From Dipteris shenzhenensis (lineage: Eukaryota; Polypodiophyta; Polypodiopsida; Gleicheniales): a stretch of DNA of 64,000 bases. Position numbers and translations under genes: made by a program. Each line of letters opens with the position of its first letter. The first letter of the stretch is position 1. The stretch lies in the NCBI GenBank assembly GCA_047967505.1, contig CM106541.1; one strand, 5' to 3'. Shown piece after piece: positions 46,324 through 58,300 of this stretch. Under the pieces are notes generated by a model. That model worked only from the letters and a program-made list of their open reading frames with translations. It did no database searches and was not told where the DNA came from.

Positions 46324-49300
46324 CCCCCCCTTTCAGTACAGCATGGATGCACCACCAAAGCTCATTCCACATGATGAGATTAACCATAGCATACCGTTAG
46401 ACCTTCTCCAGCTCCACACATCTCGGGCTTGGGGGGGGGGGGGGGGGGATCATCACGAGTTCCCCACCAAGACCCAGTTCTATCATGACCACTTTCTGAG
46501 GATATCGAAGCATGGTCTCATCATTAGGCCCCAGTATGACACATCCCAGCACTCCTGAAACCCCTGATCTGCAAAATAACCACACACAACATCAGAACTG
46601 AGCAGGCTGCTCACCACCCAACCGTGACATCTACGGGATGTGATCCCGAATCAGAAGATGTCCCCCCGAGCCACGAGCTGAGCTACTGGCACGAACTCCC
46701 AATCAGATCCCAACCAGCCTGGTGTCCCATACCACCAGGTGGCGCTGTGAAGCCCTGGATCTGCCACTGGGCCTTGGGCTACGCTAAGATGCAGGCGCGC
46801 GTCCGCGACACAATCCAGGATCAGACCTAGCACCTGGGAACGAGACTTGCTCCCAACTGCACACTGAGAACTGAACCCCTTGGGCCTCTTTTATAGACTC
46901 GGGCCCCGGCGCCAAAAATAGCGAAGACCTATAAATAGTTCGTACCCTTGCCACTCAACCCGAGAATCAAGCCTGCCTAGCTCTAAGCCTCCCCAGGCTA
47001 ACCTGAGCTAGTTCTGTGTACCTAGTACACGTCAGATACCGATCCGTGCACATGACATACTCCCCCTCCTCTAAGAACTCACTCCTGAGTTCGGTAAGAA
47101 ATCGGGAAATGTTCTTTGGAGGTTTTGTAATGTCTCCCATGTTGCATCCTCCTCAACACGGTCCTTCCACTTAATCTTGTATTCCGTGATAGTACGAGTT
47201 CGAATCTGTCTTTCACGGAATTCAAGAATAGATTCAGGTTCGTGAGGAATAAAAGTTAAATCTGTAACTTCTATAATCTCATGAGGAGAAACAATTTGAT
47301 CATCTGCACCCAATACTTCTTTCAGTCTACTGACATGAAAGACTGGATGTACTTTAACATCAGGAGGCAATTCTAGTCGATATGCAACTGGTCCAATTCT
47401 TTTAATGACCTTGAATGGGCCACAATATCTGGGGGATAATTTCGGAACCAAACCAGTACTTAGGCTCTTGGATTCCTTAGGAATTCTCAAATATACCATC
47501 GTTCCTTCAGAGAACTCTCTAGGTGAACGATGTCTATTAGCATAAAATCTGTCCCGATCTTGGGCACTTCTAATCGACTCCTTGGCAAACTGCAACATTT
47601 CCTGCATGTCTTGCAAGAAGTTCTTAGCAGCATCATTTTGAATCCCTTTTAATCCTACCATAACTGGTGACTTAGGTTGAAACCCGTACATAAGGACAAA
47701 AGGACTATAACCTGTACTAGAATGCTTTGCACTGTTGTAAGCAAATTCAATCATGGGTAGATAATCTTCCCATGAAGACTGTCTCTTAGATACATATGCC
47801 CGAAGCATGTCTTCAACCAACTGGTTGACCTTTTCTGTACTGCCATCGGATTGTGCATGATCCGAGGAACTCATACTTAGAGTAGTTTCCAACTTCTCAA
47901 ATACAAGTGTCCAAAAGTTACTTGTAAACTTTGAGTCCCTGTCACTGACTATGTCAGATGGCAAACCATATAGCTTGAACAAGTGGTCCACAAACTCGTG
48001 AGCCAGCTGAACAGCCGAAATAGTTGTTCTTGTAGGTAAGAATCTAGCCATTTTTGTCAAACGGTCAACTATGACCCAAATAGAGTCATGACCCTTGCGC
48101 GTTCGAGGCAAACCAGTAATAAAATCCATGGAAATACTTTCCCACTTATTACCTGGAATCTGTAATGGCTGTAATAAGCCCGCGCTCCTAAGGCGTTCAG
48201 CCTTAGTAACCTGACAAACTCGGCAACCTACCACATAGTTCTCTACGAATGCACGCATCTTAGGCCAATAAAAGGTATGCTTCACAAGAGACAGAGTCCT
48301 ATGTATACCTGGATGTCCCGCACTAGGAGCATCATGACACTCCCAGAGAATCTTGGATTTTAGGTCCAGAACATCAGGCACACAAATCTTTTCATTCCGG
48401 AACAGCAAGCCGTTCCTAATCATCCACTGACCTCCCGCCGCCTGTATCCTAGGTGGCACAATCCCTGAGTCCTGGTCAACCATGGAGCTCCCATCCTGGA
48501 CTCTCTGCCAATAAGAACTGAAATGACTATCAGTTGCGTATAGCCCTCTCAAGGATTGAAATAGGTCTGAGGATATTTCCGTAAATGACAAAGCATTTAC
48601 AAACTTAACTCGACTTAAGGCATCTGCCACACTATTCAACGAACCCTTACGATAACGTATTTCGAAATCAAAATCCTGCATTAGCTCTGCCCATCTAGCT
48701 TTCCTTCCTCTCAATTCTGATCCATCACACACATACTTGATTGACTGGTGATCAGTCAATACAAGGAACTTTGAACCATACAAGTAGTGTCTCCAAACCT
48801 TGAGAGCATACACTACCGCATAAAGTTCCTTCTCGAGTGTGGGCCAACGATACTGAGTGTCGTCTAGCTTCTTACTCTCAAAAGCTACAGGTCTGCCCTC
48901 TTGAAATAGAGCTGCCCCAATCGCATAATCACTCGCATCGGCCTCTAAAACATAAGGCCGGGTAGGATCGGGTAATGCAAGAACGGGTGCTTCCTTGATA
49001 GATAACTTCAAGGTTTCAAAAGCCTTGTTCATTGCATCATTCCAAGGGATCGGTTGAGTAGACCTGCGTCCACGACCTTTCAATATGTTGGTCAAGGGTA
49101 CCGTGATTTGTGAATAATCACGGACTGACTTCCGAAGAAATACCGTAAATCCTAGGAAAGAACGAAGTTGTTTCACAGTCTGAGGGATAGGCCATTCTAA
49201 AACCTTCTGGATACGATCCAGATCAATGCTAATACCTTCAGAAGAAATCTTGTGTCCTAAGTAAATGATCTCCTTCATAAAGAAGTCACATTTACTCATC

Positions 49301-52300
49301 TTGGCATAAAGCTTATGCTGTCTTAGAACAAATAAGACAACCCGGAGGTGTCCTATATGATCCTCAAGCGTTTTACTATATACCAAGATATCATCTAAGA
49401 ACACGACAACAAATTTGCCCAGATAATCTCTGAACAAATCGTTCATCATCTGCTGAAAAGTAGCAGGAGCATTGGTCAAACCAAAAGGTAATACGAGAAA
49501 CTCGTAATGACCATACCTAGTCCGGAATGCGGTCCTATCTATGTGTTTAGCATAGATACGGATTTGGTGATAACCCGTACGCAAATCAATCTTAGTGAAA
49601 TACTTCGCTCCAGCCAAACGGTCTATCAAATCATCAGAACGAGATAAAGGATAGCGGTTCTTAATTGTAACTTTATTTAGTCGTTTATAATCTATACACA
49701 TCCTCCAGGAAGAATCCTTCTTCTTTCTTAAGAGGACAGGTGCACCCCAAGGAGATTTACTTGGGCGGATGTAGCCCATATTCAGGTAATCCTGAAGCTG
49801 GATAGCTAACTCATCCTCCTCTACCTGGCTCATCCTATACGGTGGTACACTGATAGGTTGAGCGCCTGGGACTAAGTCTATGCGATGATCTACTGCCCTT
49901 TCTATAGGTAAACCTTCCGGCAGTTGAGCTGGAAATACGTCTTTAAAATTATCTAACAACGTTCTCAATTCTCGGTGTTCAAACACACTTAATTCATTTT
50001 TGTTAATTACCGAAACAATAAATGAAGAAAGTGGAATCAAAACACACTGATAGACATCATAATGAGAAGTGTTCAATATATTCCGAAGCTGCATCGCAGA
50101 TACAATAGGTCCCTGAGAAGGGGTAATCTTATCACACTGAATACAAAATTGGGTGCCTTTGTCTTCAAAAGAAAGCGTATGCTCCGTCCATCCGATCTGG
50201 ATATTGTGGGTTTTAAACCACTCTATCCCGATCAGCAAGTCTACATGCTCTAGATGCATAACGTAACATGTGAGAGCTCCCGTGTAGGCTTGAATCCGGA
50301 TGGGAAGCGCTTCAACCTTGCGATCCCAAAACTGCTTCCCGGCTGGAAGCTGCACCTCGTAGGTGTGGTCGCTAGGTACTGTGGACAGCCCCATCTTCTG
50401 CACAAATTTGTAATTAACAAAATTGTGAGAGCTGCCCGGATCAAAGAGAATGTGAACCCGTTGGTCCCTAACTTCTCCATAAACTCGGAAAAGATCATGG
50501 GAACCAAACAACGAAGTATTAAAGGTACAATTGCAAGAAAGGGGGCAGGTAATGACATTTACTGAAATACCTGTCATCGTAACCTGGTTGGCTCCCTTGG
50601 CTGCGGTACGCGGACCTGCCTGGAGCTTCGGTCCTAGCACCAATCTCTGGTTCTTCCGCTTAGGACACTCATTCTTCGTGTGGCCCCGCTCCTCGCAATA
50701 AAAACACCGGCCCTCTTTCTTGAGCCGGAGAGTGCGAAGGAAACGGGCCTTACCATTCTTCGCAGGAGTTAAGCTTTTCCTGGAGGCGTTGTCCGTAGAC
50801 TTCGTCTCCCCAATACCAGTTGCATGCTGAAAGAACTTGCGTTTGTTCTTTCCGCTGGTCTCGATAACTGTGGTTGCCTTGGTTCCGGCCATGGTATCAT
50901 CATATATGCGCGCATATGTCATGGCCTCCTGCAATGTTGTGCACTTGTTATTCTTAATCTGTAACTTATAGGAGTCTGGCAAACCATCCACGAAAAAACC
51001 TAACAAGGTTACAGGATCCATTTTGGTGGCCCTGGTTTGCAGATCCCTAAATCTCTGAAGATAGACTTCAAAAGTTAAGTTCAATTTTGACATATCGAGG
51101 GCTTTGAGCTTGCCGACGATATCGTAATCATCTTCCTTCTTCAGGAACTCCTTCCTGAAGATACCCTCAAATTCTGTCCAAGTGTCAGGCTTAGGCTGGA
51201 GTTCTTTCCACCAAAGCAAGGCTTTACCTGACATAAACCCTGCTGCTAGCTGAATCTTTTTCTCGTCTGGATAGGGGTGAAATTGGAAGTGAACTTGCCA
51301 CTTGTGCAGCCAAGTGTCAACCACCTCCTTTGTTCTTGATTTCTGGTCACCTGGAAAGGGATCCGGAGTGATATTCGGGCCTAGCACGGAGGCCATGGCA
51401 TCCACATGCGTGAGTGCCTGAACCGTGCTAGCCAGAAGAGTCAAGGTAGCTTGTATCCCTTGGAGTTGCTGTGTCAACCCCGATTGATTAGCGTTGACCT
51501 GCTCAAATTTACCATCTAGAGCAGTCGTGAACTCACTGAAGGCTTTCTTAGTGATCAGGTCGTCATAGAGACCCTGATCATCCTCCCCCACTGGAGTGTA
51601 GTCTAAAACCTGCTCCCCCATAGTGAACTCGGGATTCGGAGCATCAGACATGGCTGAATACCGATTCGATTACAAACGGAGAGAAATAAATAACTGAAAC
51701 GGAGCACGGAGGGAGATGGAGTAGAAGAAAACCGTCCCAGATAAATCTGACAGAAAGGATGCTGAAATCTGGAAGACCACGAGCCCTGGTGCCTCCCCGA
51801 ATCTGCAACCGGATGCGCAGTCAACGATAGAGGCTGTACGGACTGCTGACGTGGCCTGTACGGCTGCTGACGCAGTCCGTACGGTGGCTGCAGGTGCAGG
51901 CGCAGCTGCTGTACGGAGCAGCAGCAGGTACAGAAGCAGATGGTACAGTCCGTACAGGCTGTACGGCTGTCGCTGCAGCTGTACGGGCTGGTACGGAACT
52001 TTGGGAGCTGTGCAGGGCTGACGCAAGCAAGGCGGATGCAGGGAAACTGCTCGAACAAGGCGCTGCTGAAGGGCGAGGCGGGCTGGCACAGATCTCGAGG
52101 TGACATCTCGAATCTTGGGCTGCTAGTGGGTTGTCTAGCACCCAGCCCCCCATCTATATAGGGTGCAGGGCTGCCCGATTTGGAAGCTAGGCTTCCAAAG
52201 AAGGCTGAGCCCCTCCAGCTTTGGAGGGGTGCTTTTGCGAAAAAAGCACCTGAGCCCCTCCAACTTTGGAGGGGTGCTTTTTTCGCAAAAAAGCACCTTC

Positions 52301-55300
52301 CTCCTGCCCTTCCTCCTGCACAGGCTGCACGCAGCCCTAGGCGCAGGCTGTTCGCAGCCTGTTGCGCAGGCTGTGGACAGCCTATTGCGCTGGCTGTGGA
52401 CAGCCTATTGCGCAGGCTGTCCTGCCGCTACAGCCTCGCCTACTGCGTCCCTTTCTACACCCCGCATCCTCTACTCCCTGGCTGCTTATTTCCTGCCCTA
52501 CTCTCCTCCCTTTCTGCTCTCCTTCTCCTCCCTCAGAACTTCTCTCCGTAGCCTTCAGAAATTTCGATTCAATTTCACTCCTCTTCTTCCTCCTTTTCCA
52601 GATATTTCTTCACCCCTTCTACCCCAGGTAGACAGCAAAAACGCAGCAGGAAATCTCGAATTTTAGGGCATACCTGGAAGAGAAATCCGTCAAATTTCTC
52701 GCATCAGAAGTTCCTACCTCAGGAGTTGGCTCTGATACCAACTGACACATCCCAGCACTCCTGAAGCCCCTGATCTGCAAAATAACCACACACAACATCA
52801 GAACTGAGCAGGCTGCTCACCACCCAACCGTGACATCTACGGGATGTGATCCCGAATCAGAAGATGTCCCCCCGAGCCACGAGCTGAGCTACTAGCACGA
52901 ACTCCCAATCAGATCCCAACCAGCCTGGTGTCCCATACCACCAGGTGGCGCTGTGAAGCCCTGGATCTGCCACTGGGCCTTGGGCTACGCTAAGATGCAG
53001 GCGCGCGTCCGCGACACAATCCAGGATCAGACCTAGCACCTGGGAACGAGACTTGCTCCCAACTGCACACTGAGAACTGAACCCCTTGGGCCTCTTTTAT
53101 AGACTCGGGCCCCGGCGCCAAAAATAGCGAAGACCTATAAATAGTTCGTACCCTTGCCACTCAACCCGAGAATCAAGCCTGCCTAGCTCTAAGCCTCCCC
53201 AGGCTAACCTGAGCTAGTTCTGTGTACCTAGTACACGTCAGATACCGATCCGTGCACATGACACAGTACCTCGAGGATAGGAGAGTCTCGCACACCTTGC
53301 GGATTGCTATAGGACAGATACGAGTCTCATCCCACCAGTTGCAAATTGAGGCAAGGAGAGCAGCCGGCATACCTAGAGAGCAATGGGTCTGTAGACTATG
53401 CACGATGAGGGAGGTCGAGACAGAGGAGCATTTTCTATGTGTCTGTTCGGCCTACTATGAGATCTGAGGGCAATACCACAATTTTTCAGTATGGGCACCT
53501 CTTAGCACGAAGACATATTGCTCCACCTGTTTGTCACAAATGTTTGGCTCCACGAGAATCTGTGCCTCATCTCCTTTGATATTGTCCACACACCCGTGAT
53601 TTCTTGGGTCTCCTTCAACAGCGTTTGAGAGCTAGATTTCCTAATGCTATCTTTGGGAAGCATTTTTTACTTTTGGGATTCACCCAAGCAAACAGGGATT
53701 TGAGTTGTTCTTCACCTGGATTCATTACTGGGCACTCTGGACTCTATGGAAGGATAGAAATCATAGAGTCTTTGGTGATCCTACTTATTTCACTTTCTCT
53801 TTTTCTGCAGCAATCTTTCTTTGATTGTCTGCAAACTCATTACATAGACTACAATATATACTTGTCAAATAGTGAGATCTGTTGCTGATGTACTCTTGAG
53901 CTCCCCATTCAGGGGAAGCTACTGTGTAATATAGAGCATAAAAATTTTCACCAAAAAAAAGTATGTGCATGGGGTGCGGGTATGGCTATAGATGTACATG
54001 GTCATGCGTCACACATGCACACATGCTCATGGGAGAGAGAAAGAAAGAAAGAAACTATATTAATGTCTACTAAAGACCGAAGGTCTATGAGACATAAAAA
54101 AACTAAATACAATGAAAGCTAAGGTTGGGGCAACTAAACGGGCACCCATACCCAAGGCCCATGTCTATGATGAGAAAAAATAAATACATCGCATTGTCGC
54201 TAAGAGAGAGAGAAAACCCAAATAAGGGAACAACGAGGGGAAGCACCTAGTCATCTACCAATTGGTCAGCTATCCGTTCGAGTGATTGGACCTATGTATG
54301 TTGTTCTGGGACCAACTCCACCAGACGGCAAAGGACAGACAAGAGAAGCTTGTCTAACAATGGCTTTGGAACTGGCGAGGGTTGGCATCGACGAAGAACA
54401 TCAATGATGGATCAATGCAGTCTGTTGCTGCTCAGCCTGTCCAGGTCCATTCCTCCTATGTAGTCTCCGTGAGGTGCCCCGCTATCTGACAAGTGCTATC
54501 ATCGCCCCAGAGGTCTATCTCCCCACGTCGAAAAAAGTGGATATGTCTGTAGTTGTCATGTGAGCATCCATCCAAATTCAGGTCTGTCTAGTCATGCACT
54601 CTGGCTCTCCTACGCCTGATCCCCTATTGTCCCTGGCTGGAGTCCCCAGAGAAAAAATATGTGATCGTGCTCGAGCCAATGAGGCGTATCCTCTACTCAG
54701 TCTACCCTGCATCGCTGGTCTCATCGTGAAGATTAGGCTTGAGAAGATAATGCCCAAGTAAGTGTATGAGGATACGATCTCAACTGGTGACCCACCGAAA
54801 GCAAACTGCTTCTGTTGCATGATTGCTCAAGAGGTGTTAAAGATCATGACCTTGGTCTTGCCAAGGTTGACCTCCAAATCATGGGATAGACAAAAAGCCT
54901 CCAGTGCATCCAGGTGTCACTGGAGCTCCTCGGGTGTGGACGACAAGAGTGCCACGTCATCTGCATAAAGAAGAATCCTGATGATGATCCCGGCAAGTGA
55001 GCAACCGGTCTCTCCGAACGCCCCCATGAAAGTCTCCAGCTCATCGATGTAGAGACCAAACAGGGTTCGTGATAAGGGACAACCCTGTTTGACCCCTATG
55101 GTACTCAAGATCTCATCTGTCCGACTTGCGCCTATCCGAACTCGGCCTCAGACTCTCATAAAGTGCCATGACTGCCAAGATGATCTCTTGATCAAATCCC
55201 AGTGTCTGTAGGCGTGTGATGAGACGAGCTCGAGGTATTGTGTCAAAGGCTTTGCGGAAATCCACAAAGCAGCAATATACCCCACCACCTGAGGAGGGCC

Positions 55301-58300
55301 ATAGGTCAAGCCCGTTGTAGATGATGTGACAATGCATCCTGCCCAGATCTAGGAGCGCATATCCATATGGTGTAACAGGCCCGTGTCGGTCCGATGAGGT
55401 CCTGGTCATACCTGCTCCGTCTAGGTCCATGTCTGATAGCATGATAGAGTCGTCTCGGAAGTCCAGGAGTAGAGCCTGGCACGTGCTCGTCCTGGCGTTG
55501 AAGTCCCCAACGAGGAGAACTTCCCCGTGGGCTGAAAGGTCTAGGATATCCTGATGTAAGGGTGCATATGGCGATGTCTCACCCTCCTCTCGTGCCACTC
55601 TGGCGAAGTGGGATGTGTCTGTCAGGAAATAGCATATTGCTATGAAAAGGTCACGGGTGTCTGTGCATCAGATCCGGATCCACATGAATCGAGAGTGTGC
55701 GTCCTTCCTCTCAATGGAGATGGCTCTAGCGAGGGAAGACCTGTACAATACTGCGACCCTGCCTGATCCTCGGCCTGTATCCCTCGTCTCATTCCTGAAG
55801 GCTGACTCCCATGTGTAGCCACTGACTATCGGTAGTGGACGCTCTAGGCTCTAGTGTGTCTTCGTGTAAAAGACTATGTCTCGTCCTGTATAAGACTCCG
55901 AGAAGTTCCCTAGGTCCGACCATAAGGTACCATTACAGTTCCAAATGGTGCAAGCTAGGGTCTCGGAAACCTGAGTCTCATAGGCCCCGTCCCCCTAGGG
56001 GATACAGGTGGGAGCCCGACGGTTGCCGGTCAACAACCTACCATCTCGGACCACGGCCCATTTTTTCTCCTTACAGGCAACATCCCGCGGCTACAGAAGA
56101 ACTTGTCGCTCCTCAATCTGTAGAGGTGTCAAATCCTCGTCCATGGACAGGGTGGGATGCTCTCGTAGGGCGGCTCGGCATCGGAGTGTCACTAGTCGAG
56201 CATGTGAATCTTTGAAGCGAATGACTAGGGGCTGCTCTCGGTTGGGGTCTCTCCCAACACGCTATGCTCCCTCTATGCCATGGTCGGGGATCCCCATGGT
56301 GGTGGTCACAAAGGTGATCGCCTCCTCCATGGGCGTCGTGGTGGTGCTGGTGATGTCTCGTGTGATCCCTCGTATCCGGATCTTAAGGGCCTTCGAAGCC
56401 CTCTGCTGCTGCTTCTCCTATATGGCGGCTGAAACAGTTGCCTTTGCGGACTCCCGTTTCGCCACGTCCACCCATCTAGTCGTCTCTACTACAGCCGACT
56501 GTATCGTGGCTATCTATGCCTCCATCTCTGTAACTAGGGTCCCTCCAGGCGCTGCTCTGAGGGTCCCGAGCTCCTCTCTAAGCTGTGTGATGTCGTGTCT
56601 GAGCCCCTGGATAAGGGTCCCCTGCTCGTGTATAATGCAAGCCTGCTCCTGGGTGTATCGGGCCTGCTCCTGAGTGTAATGTGTCAACTTTGCCTGACGG
56701 GCCCGGATGCTGTGTATCTCAGCCAATAGGGAGTTTGAAGCATCTGGTGGGGACATAAGATGTGCTGGTCCAGGTGGGAACTGGATCTCGAGAGGGGTTG
56801 GAATGAAGGTGGGCTGCTGAGGTTGTACTGAGGGTGGGGACGCTATGATCTGGGCAGTGGAGTGGTATGTAGGAGTAGCGAGGCCGGACGAGGTGATGAA
56901 GGGTGGCCAACTGAGAGGTAGAGGTGATACGAGGGGAAGTACTATGGAGCCGTGGCCGGTGAGGCTACTGAGGTGGCATCGATGATGAGGCGGATGATGG
57001 TGGTGAAATAGTGGTGGTAACCATAGCGGTCGAGGATGTCGTGAGTGGCATGGGCTTTGGGTGGGCCCCTTTCTTCTGGACCGCGGTGCTGTCCACTGTC
57101 AAACCGCTCCGGTTGCTGCGTTTGTTGAAGTCCTCTAGACTGAGTTGCTTTTGGGTTTTCCCCTTGTCACCGTTCCCCTTCCCCATCTCCTCGCGTATGT
57201 AAATTTGGACCTAAGGGTATCCCACCTAGTCTCTTGTCCTCATCCCCCTGTTCCCTTCATTATGGAGGAGGCAGCAGCGGGCAAAGAAGGGATTGCAAGA
57301 GGTCGGAGTTGCAAGGGGGGGGGGGAGAGAGAGAGAGAGAAGAAGAAGAAGAAGAATGTATTACCGTCCTCTAGGGGCCGAAATACTGACCCATGGGACC
57401 CATAAAAGTCACGATACAAGTGTCTCCTTCCTTTTATGGAAGGGGGGGAGAACAATTATTTTGAAATACATTGAGTAATACAACATTCACGATATTTAAG
57501 AACCTTGGCAATATAGTTACCCAGAGTGGCTATATGGCTATGTGAGAGCAAGCTTGCTAGGGTGTCGTGTTCCTCTGTAATATTGTTGAAGTCCCTCCTT
57601 ATGCAGGCATACCGTGTGCATGTAAGGAGGACATGTGCTTCTGTCTCTACTTGTTCTTGGTCACACAGCTTGCAAAATCTTTGTTCCCTTGAGACATCTC
57701 CCCAAGCACCTTTCTCTATCTCCAGAGTGTGTGATCGGGTGCGGATGAGTGCAATGCTTCTCCTTGCATTTGCAGGTATGGGCATAGTTATGTATTTTTG
57801 TGCATTTTCTTCCTCCTTGGAGTAGGTGTCCCAATAAATGGGATTGACATGCGTACAATAGTACTCATACTTAGCCCTTTTTTCAGCTGATTGCCATTTT
57901 TGCTGCAATATTCCCAACAAAGCTTTATGAAATGCCTTCTCATCCATTTCCCCGGATGACATCTCCAGGTAGGATGTTACTCTCCATCTTTGGAACCATC
58001 TCTGAATGTCTTGCCACCAACCAGATGATAGCGTCTTGCTTTTGTTTGTCTTTTGACGCCTTTTACTTGCTTCCCATGCTTTCATTGGTAATCTTTGCGA
58101 CCCCATGGACTTGACCTTCTTTATGTATTTGAAAACCTTTCGTAGTGCTCTCAATTCAATGGGCCTTGTACCAGTCTCAATAAGCATGATTGAGTATGGT
58201 GTAGTAATTTTAACTCCCAGATGCCCTCTTAGAAATGATTTCTGTATTTTTTCAATATCATTCCATTTTGATGCTGAGATGGTACCTCCCCATACTTCTA

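Larger units (their letters stand above)
46537..53263 (-). mobile_element. Apparently intact Ty3/gypsy chromovirus
   Basis: Two 521-bp LTRs (5' 52743-53263, 3' 46537-47057, minus orientation) with only about two visible differences. An exact duplication CAGTA flanks it (46532-46536, 53264-53268). Primer site, purine tract (minus AGAGGAGGGGGAG at about 47060-47075) and one uninterrupted 1526-codon ORF are present. It is the youngest element in the window and the best candidate for current activity. It lies in the SOF1 intron in the same transcriptional direction as the gene. Confidence 0.97.
54031..57314 (-). mobile_element. LINE-2, deleted and broken
   Basis: Minus-strand LINE with ORF1 remnants (56514-57186), endonuclease, RT and a 3' UTR ending in GTCTCATAGACC, TTCGGTCTTTAGTAGAC and a CTTT/CT tail (54031-54060). 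Endonuclease and RT are joined by an internal deletion. The C-terminal zinc motif is missing. It is the same family as the fragments at 12204, 16700, 45077 and 53264. Confidence 0.85.

Noticed and set aside
51603-52666. Several 100-167-aa ORFs on both strands
   Set aside because: They lie in the GC-rich untranslated chromovirus leader; repeats explain the open frames. None overlaps a known domain.
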